Shown here one piece after another: positions 43,660 through 53,900 of a stretch of DNA of 64,000 nucleotides. Source of the DNA: Flavobacterium sp. Root901 (lineage in GTDB: Bacteria > Bacteroidota > Bacteroidia > Flavobacteriales > Flavobacteriaceae); NCBI RefSeq assembly GCF_001429765.1, contig NZ_LMJB01000008.1, forward strand, positions 188,835 to 252,834, read 5' to 3'. The notes under the pieces are model-generated. The model was not told the DNA's origin. It saw only the letters and a list, made by a program, of their open reading frames with translations, and did no database searches. Every line of letters begins with the position of its first letter. Position 1 is the stretch's first letter. A program made the position numbers and the translations under genes.

Positions 43660-46600
43660 ATGATCCTTACAAACCAAAACAAACTGAAATCTGTTATTAA
43701 TTATTTTCTCAAGCAAAAAAGCAATGTTTTTACTTTGTTTTTCTTGTTTTTCGGTTTAAGTGTGAGCCTGTATTCACAAAACATTTCAACTTATTCACCA
43801 AAGTTAAGCATTCCTTCTTCTCCTGAGGCAGCACTATTAGGGCGATTTGGTGATATTCCAGTTGGTTACTATACAGGTACGCCAGAAATAGCGATTCCAT
43901 TATATTCAATAAAAGAAGATGGTATGGAAATTCATTTGACATTAAGTTACCACAGTTCTGGAATAAAAGTAGCAGATGAAGCAACCTGGGTTGGTCTTGG
44001 ATGGGATTTAAGTCCAGAAGGAACAATATCTATAGAAATACGTGGAGAAGTCGATATTCAAAGAAACCAGCAATATACCTGTATAACAACAGATCCAGAT
44101 ACTAATACATTTAAAAATAGATTTATTTATACTGGTGATTACTATTCATTGAATCAAATTGGAAGATCTATGGCAGCATCTTCATCGCCTTGTCTTGAAG
44201 ATGGAAATCACGGCTATTGGGATCCTTATTGCGTAATGAATGATTTAATTGGAGGTAAAAGACAACCTGATATTTTTTCTTATAATTTTAATGGTCATTC
44301 CGGTAGATTTTATATAAATCCTGATACTAATCAAATTGTAATATTGGATAATAAAAGTGAGGACGTTAGTTTTCAAGTAACTTCTTCGAGTATTACTGCC
44401 AGAACAATAGATGGGAATGTTTTTTATTTTAATGTTTTAGAAGATTCTCATGCAAATAATATGTTTGATATATCCGGTTATACATTTAAACTTAGTCAAG
44501 TTGTATTGGCCAATGGCAAAATAATAAACTATTATTATACCAATGAACAAACTATTAATTATTTCTATACTGAATCAATAGATTTTCAGGGACCTTCATC
44601 ATTAATGGGACAGACTTCTGTTTTAGAAAAACATTTCTCATTTATAAATTGTAATAAAAAAACATTAAATAAAATTGTAAGTCCTACTGCCACTATTAAT
44701 TTTAATTTAGAGGATAGAGACGACATTAATTCAACTTCAGCAACAAAAATTAAAAGATTAAAATCAATTGATATTGTATCGACTGTAAGTGGAACAAAAA
44801 TTAAATCTTATAATTTCGGATATAGTTATTTTGCAAACAATAATACGGGTTATAATGGAAATTCTACTTACGGAGAACTTAATAAAAGATTGAAGCTTGA
44901 TGCTGTAAAAGAGATTGGATACAGCACTGACGGTACTCCGGATACTAGTAAACCGGATTATAAATTCAATTATAAAACAGATATTCTTCTGCCTCAAAAA
45001 AATTCATTTGCAGTAGATTTTTGGGGATATTACAATGGTAAAAACAATACTACTTACATTCCGAATTTAGATTATTTTCATTATGATCTGGATGAAACTT
45101 TTAGTACGATTCAAAAACCATATTTTAAGTTTAGTAATAATTCTGCAAACAGATATACTGACAATATATACGCTGGAGCATATATGCTTAATAAAATTAC
45201 TTATCCAACTGGTGGTTTTACTCAATTTGAATATGAACCTAATTCTTTTTCAAATCAGTTTATACCTGAGTTTTATAAAAATCAAGCAGCCTACAAAAAT
45301 AATTATGTTTTAGATAACAATGACTCAGTGAATACTGTTGTACAACCATTTCAATTATCCAGAGAGGTAACAATCGTTTTTTCAAATGTAATAAACGCTT
45401 ACAATGTAAATAGAGCAGCCTGGACATATGCAGAAATGTCTGGATGTTATATTGAATTTACAAAAACTAAAACTGTAAGTGGAACGCCAAGCACAACTGT
45501 TATTAGGAGATGGGATTTAACAACTGTTTTCAATACGGAGTTTACAAACAATAATGGAAAACAATGGGACGAAACGATGGTAGTTCCTTATGATTCAGAT
45601 CCAACTGTGACTTATGCAGTAAAAGTATTTATGCCAGATGCTTTAGATTATTCGGGTAATACTTATCATTCTTCATCAGTTAATTCCAGATTTTATTATT
45701 ATGATGATACTAATGTAGATACTTCAGTCAGTAATCAAGGAGGAATGAGAATTAAATCAATAAAAAATTATTCGGCTTTTGGTGTAGTAACTTCAAATAA
45801 ACAATTTAAGTATTATGGTGGCAAACTGCTTAACAAATTTGAACCATTAACTATGCTTAGATATAGTAATAAAAGTAGTGGTGGAGTTAGCGGTGGTAAT
45901 GCTTATGAATATATTGGTTTTCATAAAAAAATAGGTTTGTCTTCTGATGACTTTGGTATTGGTGGAGGAAATCCTATTGGTTATGATAAAGTCGAAGAAA
46001 TAGATATTAAAGATGTTGAAACTAACAATATTGGGAAAAAGGTCTTTTATTATAATAACACTCCAAATAAAACCAAAACAGGCTTGCCAAGTATCCCCAA
46101 TTTATTAAATGGATTGATTAGTAAAGAAGAAACTTACAATAGTGCTGGTACTCTGTTGACAGATAAGACTTATACGTATGATCCTATAAAACCTGTTGTA
46201 AACTTTTTTGGAATTAAACCTGTTTTAAAATCCTTTGGGAGCTATGGAATACCATGCGGAACTGATTATTATGTAGGAGGTACGATTACTGCGTATTTTA
46301 ACGATAGTCCTTTAAATGGTGTTCAATATCAATATGATGTTTACCCTCTTACTTCAATTTGGTATATGCCGAGCAGTACAGTCTCTAAGCAGTATTTTAA
46401 TGGCAATGCAGTTACTAAAACAGAAACTCTAACATATAATAGTCAGGGAAAAACAAGAAAATCTGCAAGCACAAATAGTAATGGTGATGAATTATCAACA
46501 ACATATTATTATGCTAACGATAATCCGGAACTTTTACCAATTGAAAATACTATGATTACGAATCAGATGACAGGTATTCCGTTAGTAACAGAAAATCGTA

Positions 46601-47139
46601 AAAACACGGAGTTGTTATCAAGACAAAGTACACAGTATGCAAAAGATGCTACGACATCAAATTTAATTCTGCCTAAATATGTTTTTGCAGTAAAGGGAAT
46701 AAATGGTCTAAGTTATCCAGCTCCAGAAAAAAAAGTTACTATTGACAAATATGATGCAGTGGGAAATACACAGCAATATACTTTGGAAAATGGGACAAGT
46801 GTAACCATTCTTTGGGGATATGGAAAAACCTTGCCTATTGCGAAAATTGAAAACGCCACTTATTCACAAGTTGCTGCGGCATTAGGTATAACTACAACTG
46901 CTCTGGATGGCTATAATGAGAGTAATTTGGTCGCAATAAATGACCTTAGAAGTAATATTAATTTGGTTAACAGTCCAATTAGCACATATACACATAAACC
47001 CTTAGTTGGCGTAAGTGTCATAACAGACCCAAAAGGAGATAAGATCACCTACAGTTATGATTCATTTGCAAGGCTTGAGAATGTAAAAGACAAAGACAAT
47101 AATATCTTATCAGAGAATAAATACCAGTATCAAAATTAA
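43660..47139 (+). CDS. Exported SpvB/YD-repeat-like giant protein (first Rhs partner)
   Basis: A 1159-residue protein. The ATG at 43660 is chosen over an upstream TTG; a signal-like hydrophobic stretch follows (FTLFFLFFGLSVSLYSQ). Residues from about 40 on read SPEAALLGRFGDIPVGYYTG and GMEIHLTLSYHSSGIKVADE, the opening of Bacteroidota SpvB/Rhs-like shells, then many degenerate YD-type strands. It lacks a tip/core motif and toxin end, ending YSYDSFARLENVKDKDNNIL. It stops 7 bp before the next giant gene, so the pair probably builds one Rhs-like shell. Confidence 0.8.
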   Translation: MILTNQNKLKSVINYFLKQKSNVFTLFFLFFGLSVSLYSQNISTYSPKLSIPSSPEAALLGRFGDIPVGYYTGTPEIAIPLYSIKEDGMEIHLTLSYHSSGIKVADEATWVGLGWDLSPEGTISIEIRGEVDIQRNQQYTCITTDPDTNTFKNRFIYTGDYYSLNQIGRSMAASSSPCLEDGNHGYWDPYCVMNDLIGGKRQPDIFSYNFNGHSGRFYINPDTNQIVILDNKSEDVSFQVTSSSITARTIDGNVFYFNVLEDSHANNMFDISGYTFKLSQVVLANGKIINYYYTNEQTINYFYTESIDFQGPSSLMGQTSVLEKHFSFINCNKKTLNKIVSPTATINFNLEDRDDINSTSATKIKRLKSIDIVSTVSGTKIKSYNFGYSYFANNNTGYNGNSTYGELNKRLKLDAVKEIGYSTDGTPDTSKPDYKFNYKTDILLPQKNSFAVDFWGYYNGKNNTTYIPNLDYFHYDLDETFSTIQKPYFKFSNNSANRYTDNIYAGAYMLNKITYPTGGFTQFEYEPNSFSNQFIPEFYKNQAAYKNNYVLDNNDSVNTVVQPFQLSREVTIVFSNVINAYNVNRAAWTYAEMSGCYIEFTKTKTVSGTPSTTVIRRWDLTTVFNTEFTNNNGKQWDETMVVPYDSDPTVTYAVKVFMPDALDYSGNTYHSSSVNSRFYYYDDTNVDTSVSNQGGMRIKSIKNYSAFGVVTSNKQFKYYGGKLLNKFEPLTMLRYSNKSSGGVSGGNAYEYIGFHKKIGLSSDDFGIGGGNPIGYDKVEEIDIKDVETNNIGKKVFYYNNTPNKTKTGLPSIPNLLNGLISKEETYNSAGTLLTDKTYTYDPIKPVVNFFGIKPVLKSFGSYGIPCGTDYYVGGTITAYFNDSPLNGVQYQYDVYPLTSIWYMPSSTVSKQYFNGNAVTKTETLTYNSQGKTRKSASTNSNGDELSTTYYYANDNPELLPIENTMITNQMTGIPLVTENRKNTELLSRQSTQYAKDATTSNLILPKYVFAVKGINGLSYPAPEKKVTIDKYDAVGNTQQYTLENGTSVTILWGYGKTLPIAKIENATYSQVAAALGITTTALDGYNESNLVAINDLRSNINLVNSPISTYTHKPLVGVSVITDPKGDKITYSYDSFARLENVKDKDNNILSENKYQYQN

Positions 47140-47146
47140 TTTGGAA

Positions 47147-50100
47147 ATGATGAAAAAATACAATTATTACTTAGTGTTCTTTTTATTGATGTTTTTTGGT
47201 CAGATCCAAGCCGGAATTTATCCTAATTACTCACAAAATATTACAGTTCCTAATTTAAATAACAATGGACAAAACGGTACTGGCGGCGGTACAATTTCGA
47301 TCACCAATGATGTACTGACTATCAGCATCAATGCCGGCTGGACTAATTTGAGTTATTTAAAAATTGGTACTGTTGCAACTCTCACTATTTCTCCGGCATT
47401 ACCCAACATGGAACTTGGGCAGTTATCATCAGCACCAGGAAGCCCACTAGCAAATTTTGCAGCAAAAATTGAAAACAATACATTGATTTTTTACTTGACC
47501 AATTCCCCTACACAATGGAATGGCTGTTATTTTAATTTTTCCAGAAATTTAATCTGTCCAAATCCTCAGACATGGTACTACGATGAAGATCTTGACGGAT
47601 TAGGTGATCCTTCAAATTTTATTGCCCAGCAATGTACAAAACCTAACGGAAATTATGTCCTGGATAACACGGACAATTGTCCGACAATTCCGGGAACAAG
47701 TGCTAATTGCAATAGTTTAATACCAGTTCTGCAAAACCGTAATTCAATTAAAAATATTGCCTATAAAACAGAAACAGCGTCAAGCATATTGACTCCAACT
47801 ATTCTTCAGGCAAATCAAAATATTACATATTTTGACGGGCTGGGCAGACCGGTACAAAAAAACGCTTATCAGTCTTCGGCAACAGGAAAAGATATTATAA
47901 CACCTATAGAATATGATGACTTTGGAAGACAAACTAAGGAATATCTTCCGTTTGCTTCATCACAAAACAATCTCAGCTATATAGATCCTTCTGCTTTAAT
48001 TCCTAATCTGATCTCGCAGTATCAGACAAATTATGGAGCGGCAAATAATAATCCATATAGTGAAAAACAACTGGAAGCCTCACCATTAGGGCGTGTCCTA
48101 CAGCAGGCAGCCCCTGGAAATGATTGGGCTTTAGTAAACAATCACACTATCAAAATGAACTATCAGACAAACATTGATAGTGAAGTAAAATTGTATTTGG
48201 CTTATGCAACATGGAATTCAGGTTTAGGTTTATATGACATATCATTAAATTATGGAACAGGTAATGGCTTTTATCCAGCAAATCAGCTTTATAAAACTAT
48301 TACTTATGACGAAAATACTACTGCAGCCCCAACAGAAATTAACGGATCAACTGTAGAGTTTAAAAACAAAGAAGGACAGTTAATCTTAAAACGCACTTAT
48401 GATGCCGGAGTAAAACATGATACTTATTATGTGTACGATTCTTACGGTAATTTAACTTACGTAATTCCTCCAAAAGCTGTTGATTTAATTACATCTATCG
48501 CTGCACAAAATGATGTAACATCTACTGCTGTTGTAAATTCAGGAAGTTCTCTACAATTAACAGCTACAAACTCTATTCGATTATTACCGGGCTTTAATGC
48601 GGTTGCAGGAAGTACATTCAGCGCAACTATTGTAAATAATCAGGGAGTTTTAGATAATTTATGTTATCAGTATAAGTATGATTATCGAAACCGTTTAGTA
48701 GAGAAAAAATTACCGGGTAAACAATGGGAGTTTATTGTTTATGACAAATTAGACAGAGTAATAGCCACGGGCCCAAGTTTGTCTCCATTTGCAGACATTA
48801 CAACTATAGGCTGGTCTGTAACAAAATACGATGCTTTAAACCGTCCGGTAATTACGGCATGGATGCCTGCTTCAGTAACAAGTGCAGACAGAAAAACATT
48901 ACAGGATACTCAAAATGGATATACTGCCAATTTTAGTGAAACCAAAATTGCAACTGCGACAAATACAACTATAAATGGAGTACCATTCAGATATACTACT
49001 GCTGCTTGGCCGACTGCTGGTTATCATGTGTTGACAGTTAATTATTTTGATGATTACAATTATCCAAATGCACCAACAATTCCTGCGAGTGTTGAAACGC
49101 AAAATGTATATTATAACACAAAAACAGCAACAACAGAAAAACCTATTGGATTACCTACAGGAAGCTGGACAAGAATTTTAGAAAATAGTACAACATACAG
49201 AAATGAACTTGCTTATACACTTTATGATGCAAAAGCAAGACCTATTCGTACTTACACACAAAATTTCTTAGGTGGTTATATGTACACTGACAGCAAACTT
49301 AATCCGTTCTCGGGACAGCTGCAGTATAGCATAACAAGACATAAAAGGTTAAGTACAGATACTGAATTAATGACTAAGGATGCTTTTACATATTCTAACC
49401 AGGATCGTTTATTGACACAAACACATCAAATAAACAGTGGAACAATAGAACTTATTGCAAGTAATACATATGATGAGTTAGGACAGTTAATTTCTAAAAA
49501 AGTTGGAAACACAACGGCTGCTCCAACCCAAAATATTAATTATACTTATAATATTCGTGGCTGGATGACCAATATCAATGATATTAATTCATTAACAAAT
49601 GGGGTAGATCCTAAAGATCAATTTGCATTTAAAATAAATTATAACACAATATCAAGTGGCATTACAGGAGTAAAAGCTTTATACAACGGAAACATTGCCG
49701 AAACCTATTGGACAAGTGCCTCAGAAACAACACCAGTTATTCGTTCGTACGGTTATAAATACGATAATTTAAACCGATTGAAAGATGCAGTTTTTCAAAG
49801 AGCTGCGACTACAAATAATGCTTATAACGAAAGTTTAACGTATGATAAAAACGGAAACATTCTGTCTTTAATACGTAATGGTAATAATGAAACCACTGCT
49901 GCTCAGATTGATAATTTGATTTACAGTTATGGAGTGTCCAACCAAACCAATCAGCTTACAAAGGTCGTTGACAATGCGCCAGCGGCTTCTAAAGTAAATG
50001 GTTTTGCAGATAGTACTGCAAATACTGTTGATGATTATAGTTATGATGTTAATGGCAACATGATCAAAGACAATAACAAAAACATAACGTCAATAACATA

Positions 50101-51217
50101 TAATAATCTTAATCTTCCAGCTCAGGTAACGTTTGCTGCAACAGGAAATATTGTTTACCTTTATAATGCTGCGGGGGAGAAGGTTCAGAAAGTAGTAACA
50201 GTTACCTCACCGGCAGGTGTTACTACTACAGATTATTTGGGAGGGTACCAATATGTGAATACAACACTTAAATTCTTCCCAACAACAGAAGGATATGTAG
50301 AAGCAGTAACAGCAAGTTCTTTTAAATATATATATCAATACAAAGATCATTTAGGAAATATTCGTTTGAGTTATGATAAAAATCTTGTCACACAGGAAGA
50401 GAATAATTATTATCCATTTGGATTAAAACAAGAAGGGTATAATATTCTGAAAAATTCTTCCAATGATGGATTAAAGTATAAGTACCAAGGACAAGAGCGT
50501 CAGGATGAGCTATCATTGAACTGGGACAGCTTTAAGTGGAGAAATTACGATTATGCTATTGGAAGATTTATGTGTATTGACCCACTAGCAGAGAAATATA
50601 CATATAATTCGCCATACGCTTTTGCTGAAAATAGAGTTATTGATGGAAGAGAGTTAGAAGGATTGGAATGGGTTGATGCGAAAGGTAATACTATATACAA
50701 TACCAATAAAGACAATGGTAAAGTTGGATACACAAGTTATGCAACGGCAGAACATAAAAACTTAGGAAATTCGCTTAGAAGTACTGATGCCGGCTCTCAA
50801 CAATTTAACAAGTTGGTAAGTATGACTCATCCTGTTGAAATTGAAGTTAACAAAACAGATGCTCCAACTTCAAAAGGAGAGCCTGTATTAGGAGCGACGA
50901 TTACTCCTAAAGAAAACAATCCTGATGGTAAAACTACGATTACGCTTTTTGATAAAAATATAAGTGCTTTGGTGAATGATGTAGCGGCTGGTGTTGAAGC
51001 TGGTGGTACTTCAGTACAGCCATTAAGTGATGGAACTGAATTATCAATAAATGGAATAACGAAAATGGGAATGACAGGAGTTACATTAGGAGAAGAAATT
51101 GAACATGCAACACCTGAGAATATTAAGTTGCAACATTCAGGAGCTTCGAGAGCAGATGTAGAGAAAAAACCAAATGAAGTTTCTGAAAAAATATTAAAAG
51201 AAACTATGAAAAATTAA
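47147..51217 (+). CDS. Rhs/YD-repeat protein with C-terminal variable (toxin-like) domain
   Basis: A 1356-residue exported protein (signal MMKKYNYYLVFFLLMFFGQI, then QAG). It has a thrombospondin-3-like DLDGLGD and DNTDNCPT segment near 140-180, then a DUF6443-type opening (ITYFDGLGRPVQKNAYQSS), many YD repeats and the Rhs core end (YKDHLGNIRLSYDKN, YYPFGLKQEGYN, YDYAIGRFMCIDPLAEKY). The last 190 residues after LEGLEWVD are a separate domain with GEEIEHATPENIKLQ, near a peptidase-like motif. The start is the first ATG; an upstream TTG is rejected. The adjacent small exported gene probably encodes its immunity protein. Confidence 0.9.
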   Translation: MMKKYNYYLVFFLLMFFGQIQAGIYPNYSQNITVPNLNNNGQNGTGGGTISITNDVLTISINAGWTNLSYLKIGTVATLTISPALPNMELGQLSSAPGSPLANFAAKIENNTLIFYLTNSPTQWNGCYFNFSRNLICPNPQTWYYDEDLDGLGDPSNFIAQQCTKPNGNYVLDNTDNCPTIPGTSANCNSLIPVLQNRNSIKNIAYKTETASSILTPTILQANQNITYFDGLGRPVQKNAYQSSATGKDIITPIEYDDFGRQTKEYLPFASSQNNLSYIDPSALIPNLISQYQTNYGAANNNPYSEKQLEASPLGRVLQQAAPGNDWALVNNHTIKMNYQTNIDSEVKLYLAYATWNSGLGLYDISLNYGTGNGFYPANQLYKTITYDENTTAAPTEINGSTVEFKNKEGQLILKRTYDAGVKHDTYYVYDSYGNLTYVIPPKAVDLITSIAAQNDVTSTAVVNSGSSLQLTATNSIRLLPGFNAVAGSTFSATIVNNQGVLDNLCYQYKYDYRNRLVEKKLPGKQWEFIVYDKLDRVIATGPSLSPFADITTIGWSVTKYDALNRPVITAWMPASVTSADRKTLQDTQNGYTANFSETKIATATNTTINGVPFRYTTAAWPTAGYHVLTVNYFDDYNYPNAPTIPASVETQNVYYNTKTATTEKPIGLPTGSWTRILENSTTYRNELAYTLYDAKARPIRTYTQNFLGGYMYTDSKLNPFSGQLQYSITRHKRLSTDTELMTKDAFTYSNQDRLLTQTHQINSGTIELIASNTYDELGQLISKKVGNTTAAPTQNINYTYNIRGWMTNINDINSLTNGVDPKDQFAFKINYNTISSGITGVKALYNGNIAETYWTSASETTPVIRSYGYKYDNLNRLKDAVFQRAATTNNAYNESLTYDKNGNILSLIRNGNNETTAAQIDNLIYSYGVSNQTNQLTKVVDNAPAASKVNGFADSTANTVDDYSYDVNGNMIKDNNKNITSITYNNLNLPAQVTFAATGNIVYLYNAAGEKVQKVVTVTSPAGVTTTDYLGGYQYVNTTLKFFPTTEGYVEAVTASSFKYIYQYKDHLGNIRLSYDKNLVTQEENNYYPFGLKQEGYNILKNSSNDGLKYKYQGQERQDELSLNWDSFKWRNYDYAIGRFMCIDPLAEKYTYNSPYAFAENRVIDGRELEGLEWVDAKGNTIYNTNKDNGKVGYTSYATAEHKNLGNSLRSTDAGSQQFNKLVSMTHPVEIEVNKTDAPTSKGEPVLGATITPKENNPDGKTTITLFDKNISALVNDVAAGVEAGGTSVQPLSDGTELSINGITKMGMTGVTLGEEIEHATPENIKLQHSGASRADVEKKPNEVSEKILKETMKN

Positions 51218-51218
51218 T

Positions 51219-51674
51219 ATGAAAAAAAACTTTTTATTAAGAAAATCGATGATAATAATCTATTTATTATCATTAAGTGCTACCTCTCAGAGTTTAGAAA
51301 ATAAGACTTCTACTGGAAAGATGAAAGTAGCCATAAAAGAATTCTTCATTAAAAATGGAGAAATTGATAAACAAAATGGCTTAGATATTGAGGCAAGAGA
51401 ATTACTAGATGGTTCAGATATTGGAAGTAAAGCTAAAGGTATATATCTTATAAGAACAGTTTATAGAACAGATGGCACTGACTATTTATTTTTTAAAAAC
51501 GGAGAAGACTTTGAGATTGTAGCTTTAAATGATTTAAAAATAATTTTAAATAAGAGTATCTTACTTTTTAAAGATGAGTCTGACTCAACATTAATGGAAT
51601 ATATTCCTGAATTAATTAAATGGTATAAAGACGACAAGACTGCACATACTAGAAAAACTAAATTTTTAAAATAG
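51219..51674 (+). CDS. Probable exported immunity protein of the Rhs tail
   Basis: A 151-residue product starting one base after the stop of the Rhs gene. The N-terminus (MKKNFLLRKSMIIIYLLSLS, then ATSQS) looks like a Sec signal peptide. The body has no motif I know (KMKVAIKEFFIKNGEID, GIYLIRTVYRTDGTDYLFF). Position directly behind an Rhs C-terminal domain is typical of immunity genes, and export would place it where an incoming periplasmic toxin acts. This role is inference from position. Confidence 0.7.
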   Translation: MKKNFLLRKSMIIIYLLSLSATSQSLENKTSTGKMKVAIKEFFIKNGEIDKQNGLDIEARELLDGSDIGSKAKGIYLIRTVYRTDGTDYLFFKNGEDFEIVALNDLKIILNKSILLFKDESDSTLMEYIPELIKWYKDDKTAHTRKTKFLK

Positions 51675-51682
51675 GTGCAATC

Positions 51683-52416
51683 ATGCATGACTTTGAAGGC
51701 CATTCCATTGGCGGAGAAATCACGGAGATTTATCCTTATGCTTATGCTCTAAATAATCCTGTGTTTTTCATAGACCCTGATGGTATGATGGTTTCTCCTC
51801 CTGATTGATTTGTTAATAATGAAACTGGAGCAGTTGTACATGTGGAAGGTGAGTCAAAACTTACTCAAACAACGGCTAATAAAATTGGAGCTGGAGATGC
51901 AAAAAAATATGATAGACTTGGAGCTGATATATGTTTGGTGAAAATAATGAAAAGGCAAATAAAATTAGAGAGCTTGGTGCTAGTGTAGTTGAAAATTCAG
52001 AGAAATTTATGGAAAAACAAGGATATGCGAAAGCTGACAAAGTAGTAATGAAATCATTATCAACCCTCTCAAAAGGTGGGTTTGGTTCTGAAGAAAACAT
52101 AAAACAATCTGCCGACGGCTCAAAGCCTATAAGCGATACAAAGATTACATATGTAAAACCCGAAGAATTAGATAAAAAAACAAATCTTAAAGAACGCACA
52201 CATAACGATAATTTTAGTTCTATCACCACGTCGACTTATACTCTTACAACGCACATGGTAAAAAGATTCATCATCATCTTCGACTACAAATTCACTTATA
52301 ATGGATTCTTTAAAAATAACCCGATAACGCAGATTTGTAATCTGTGCCCGCAAAGTAAATCGACAAAGATTACCATAAAAAGTACAGTTTTATACTGTAC
52401 TTTTATATTTTTATGA
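51683..52416 (+). pseudogene. Decayed orphan Rhs tip with toxin-like tail
   Basis: From 51683 the frame reads an Rhs tip remnant (IYPYAYALNNPVFFIDPDGM), then stops at a TGA (51806-51808) where Trp is expected (PPD-stop-FVNNETG). It continues in frame through TGAVVHVEGESKL to about 51920, after which the continuation (MFGENNEKANKIRELGASVV) is in another frame, starting near 51931. So at least one nonsense change and one frameshift have broken the gene. The tail runs to about 52200, where homology becomes unclear, and its last part enters the 106-bp repeat. No intact immunity gene follows. Confidence 0.75.
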
Positions 52417-52424
52417 AAGAAATG
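52319..52424. repeat. 106-bp direct repeat, copy A
   Basis: Differs from copy B (54054-54159) at 2 of 106 positions. It includes a hairpin AAAAGTACAG/CTGTACTTTT (about 52379-52405) with a T-rich tail that would terminate plus-strand transcription. Confidence 0.9.
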
Positions 52425-52511
52425 GGTAATGTATCAGATGTGTTGGTGGTTAATTAGTGACTCTAACATTTACAGAAAATCAGATATTTATATTAATATC
52501 GCATAAAAATT

Positions 52512-52540
52512 AAAACAGCCATTGGGCTGTTTTTTATTTT
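52512..52540 (+). terminator. Terminator upstream of the second orphan tip
   Basis: AAAACAGCC-ATTG-GGCTGTTTT followed by TTATTTT. The TTG inside it is in frame with the tip gene but cannot be a real start, since it lies in this hairpin. Confidence 0.8.
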
Positions 52541-52563
52541 ATAATGCCTTAATCCAAGACGAG

Positions 52564-53808
52564 ATGGGGCTTGGGGTGTACGACTATGGTGCTAGATTTT
52601 ACGACCCCGCAGATGGTCGTTGGTGGCAAATTGATCCATTGGCAGAGAAAATGCGTAGGCATAGTCCATATAACTACGCTTTTAACAATCCTATGAGGTT
52701 TACTGATCCTGATGGGATGGCTCCTTCAGATCATTGGCGATTAAATAATCAAGGAAAACTGGAAATGACAAAGAAAACAAATGATAACTTCAATGTTTTC
52801 TTTGATGAAAAAGGAAATAAATTATTCCAAACCAACCAGCAAAGTACTGAAATGACATCTAAAAAATGGGAAGGTAAAGGAGATGAATACATAAATAAAC
52901 TAAAAACAGCTTTTATCAATATTGCAGAACAACCTGGAGTGTTTACTACAATGACTGAAAGAGCAAAAGAAACAGGTTTTGATAGTAAATTTGTAACTTT
53001 ACCTCAAATGAAAGAAGTTGGAGAAACTTATAAAGAAAACGGAGCCGCAATAGGTGGTCTAGAAATGTTGAAACAAATGCCTAAATTCGCAGTAGGTCAA
53101 ATTTTTGCAGATGCAGGGCCAAATGGTTTTTTACAACAAACTGCGAAAAGTATTTATACCGGAGTAACAGGAACAGATATTACACAAGATGCAAAATCAT
53201 ATTTCCATCAAGCAGCTGAAAGTCTAAAACAATTTACTAAAAATATCGAAGCAGGATTTAATCATGGTATCAATCAAATCAAAATGGGAGCTTTTAAATT
53301 TATATTATTATTAGTCTTTTCAGCTTTAATTATGTGCTGTAAAACAAATAAGAAAACAGGTATTGCAAAAGATTGCAATGATATTGATTGTGAAGTTGGC
53401 GTATATAAAAACAATCAAAAAGACGGTGTTTGGAAACGGTATGATAAAAGCGACAATTTAATTCAAATATCGAATTATTCAGAAGGTAAACTAAACGGGG
53501 CTACTGTTAGTTTCTACAGTAATGGAAGAGTTTATTCAACAGGGAATTATGTTAATAATGAACCACACGGCAATATTACTATATATTCTGAAAACGGGAA
53601 CATAAATCTTTTGGACAATTATTTTTATGGTAAAAAAGAAGGGTTTAGTTATTTATACTATAAAGATGGGAAACTACAGTCTAAATGGTTTTATGTCTCA
53701 GGAAAACGAGATGGGGAACAATATGAGTTTAACGAAAACCAAGATACATTAAAAATTGAATATTATAAGAAAGGCATTTTAACTAATGAGAAAGTATTTA
53801 GTAATTAA
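52564..53808 (+). CDS. Orphan Rhs tip/toxin-like part fused in frame to a MORN-repeat (YwqK-like) lipoprotein
   Basis: A single open frame of 414 codons from the ATG at 52564. The first part is an Rhs tip (MGLGVYDYGARFYDPADGRW, then IDPLAEKMRRHSPYNYAFNN and TDPDGM) and a helical toxin-like domain to about 53283. At 53284 (ATGGGAGCT) a second protein begins in the same frame: signal and lipobox GAFKFILLLVFSALIMCC, then MORN-like repeats (GVWKRYDKSDNLIQISNYSE, GKLNGATVSFYSNGRV, GNYVNNEPHGNITIYSENG) as in YwqK-type antitoxins. The first part lacks a shell. The second may be translated from its own ATG as the immunity protein. Confidence 0.75.
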   Translation: MGLGVYDYGARFYDPADGRWWQIDPLAEKMRRHSPYNYAFNNPMRFTDPDGMAPSDHWRLNNQGKLEMTKKTNDNFNVFFDEKGNKLFQTNQQSTEMTSKKWEGKGDEYINKLKTAFINIAEQPGVFTTMTERAKETGFDSKFVTLPQMKEVGETYKENGAAIGGLEMLKQMPKFAVGQIFADAGPNGFLQQTAKSIYTGVTGTDITQDAKSYFHQAAESLKQFTKNIEAGFNHGINQIKMGAFKFILLLVFSALIMCCKTNKKTGIAKDCNDIDCEVGVYKNNQKDGVWKRYDKSDNLIQISNYSEGKLNGATVSFYSNGRVYSTGNYVNNEPHGNITIYSENGNINLLDNYFYGKKEGFSYLYYKDGKLQSKWFYVSGKRDGEQYEFNENQDTLKIEYYKKGILTNEKVFSN

Positions 53809-53813
53809 TTTAC

Positions 53814-53900
53814 TTATGCTTTCTTGTTATTGTCATTCTTCTTTTTTGAAGATTTAAGCAAACCAATATATGTTAAAATTTCGATTATCATTTCTATCAT
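53814..53900 (-). CDS. Possible 28-residue hydrophobic/basic peptide
   Basis: ATG at 53900 to a stop at 53814, giving MIEMIIEILTYIGLLKSSKK plus KNDNNKKA: a short hydrophobic helix and a lysine/asparagine tail. A perfect TACCTTTG box lies at 53950-53957 on the same strand, 50 bp upstream. Such a layout is known for small membrane peptides, but so short a frame can arise by chance. Confidence 0.3.
   Translation of the reverse strand: MIEMIIEILTYIGLLKSSKKKNDNNKKA

Noticed and set aside
52522..52563. TTG start for the orphan-tip gene
   Set aside because: It lies inside a terminator hairpin; the first ATG at 52564 is used.
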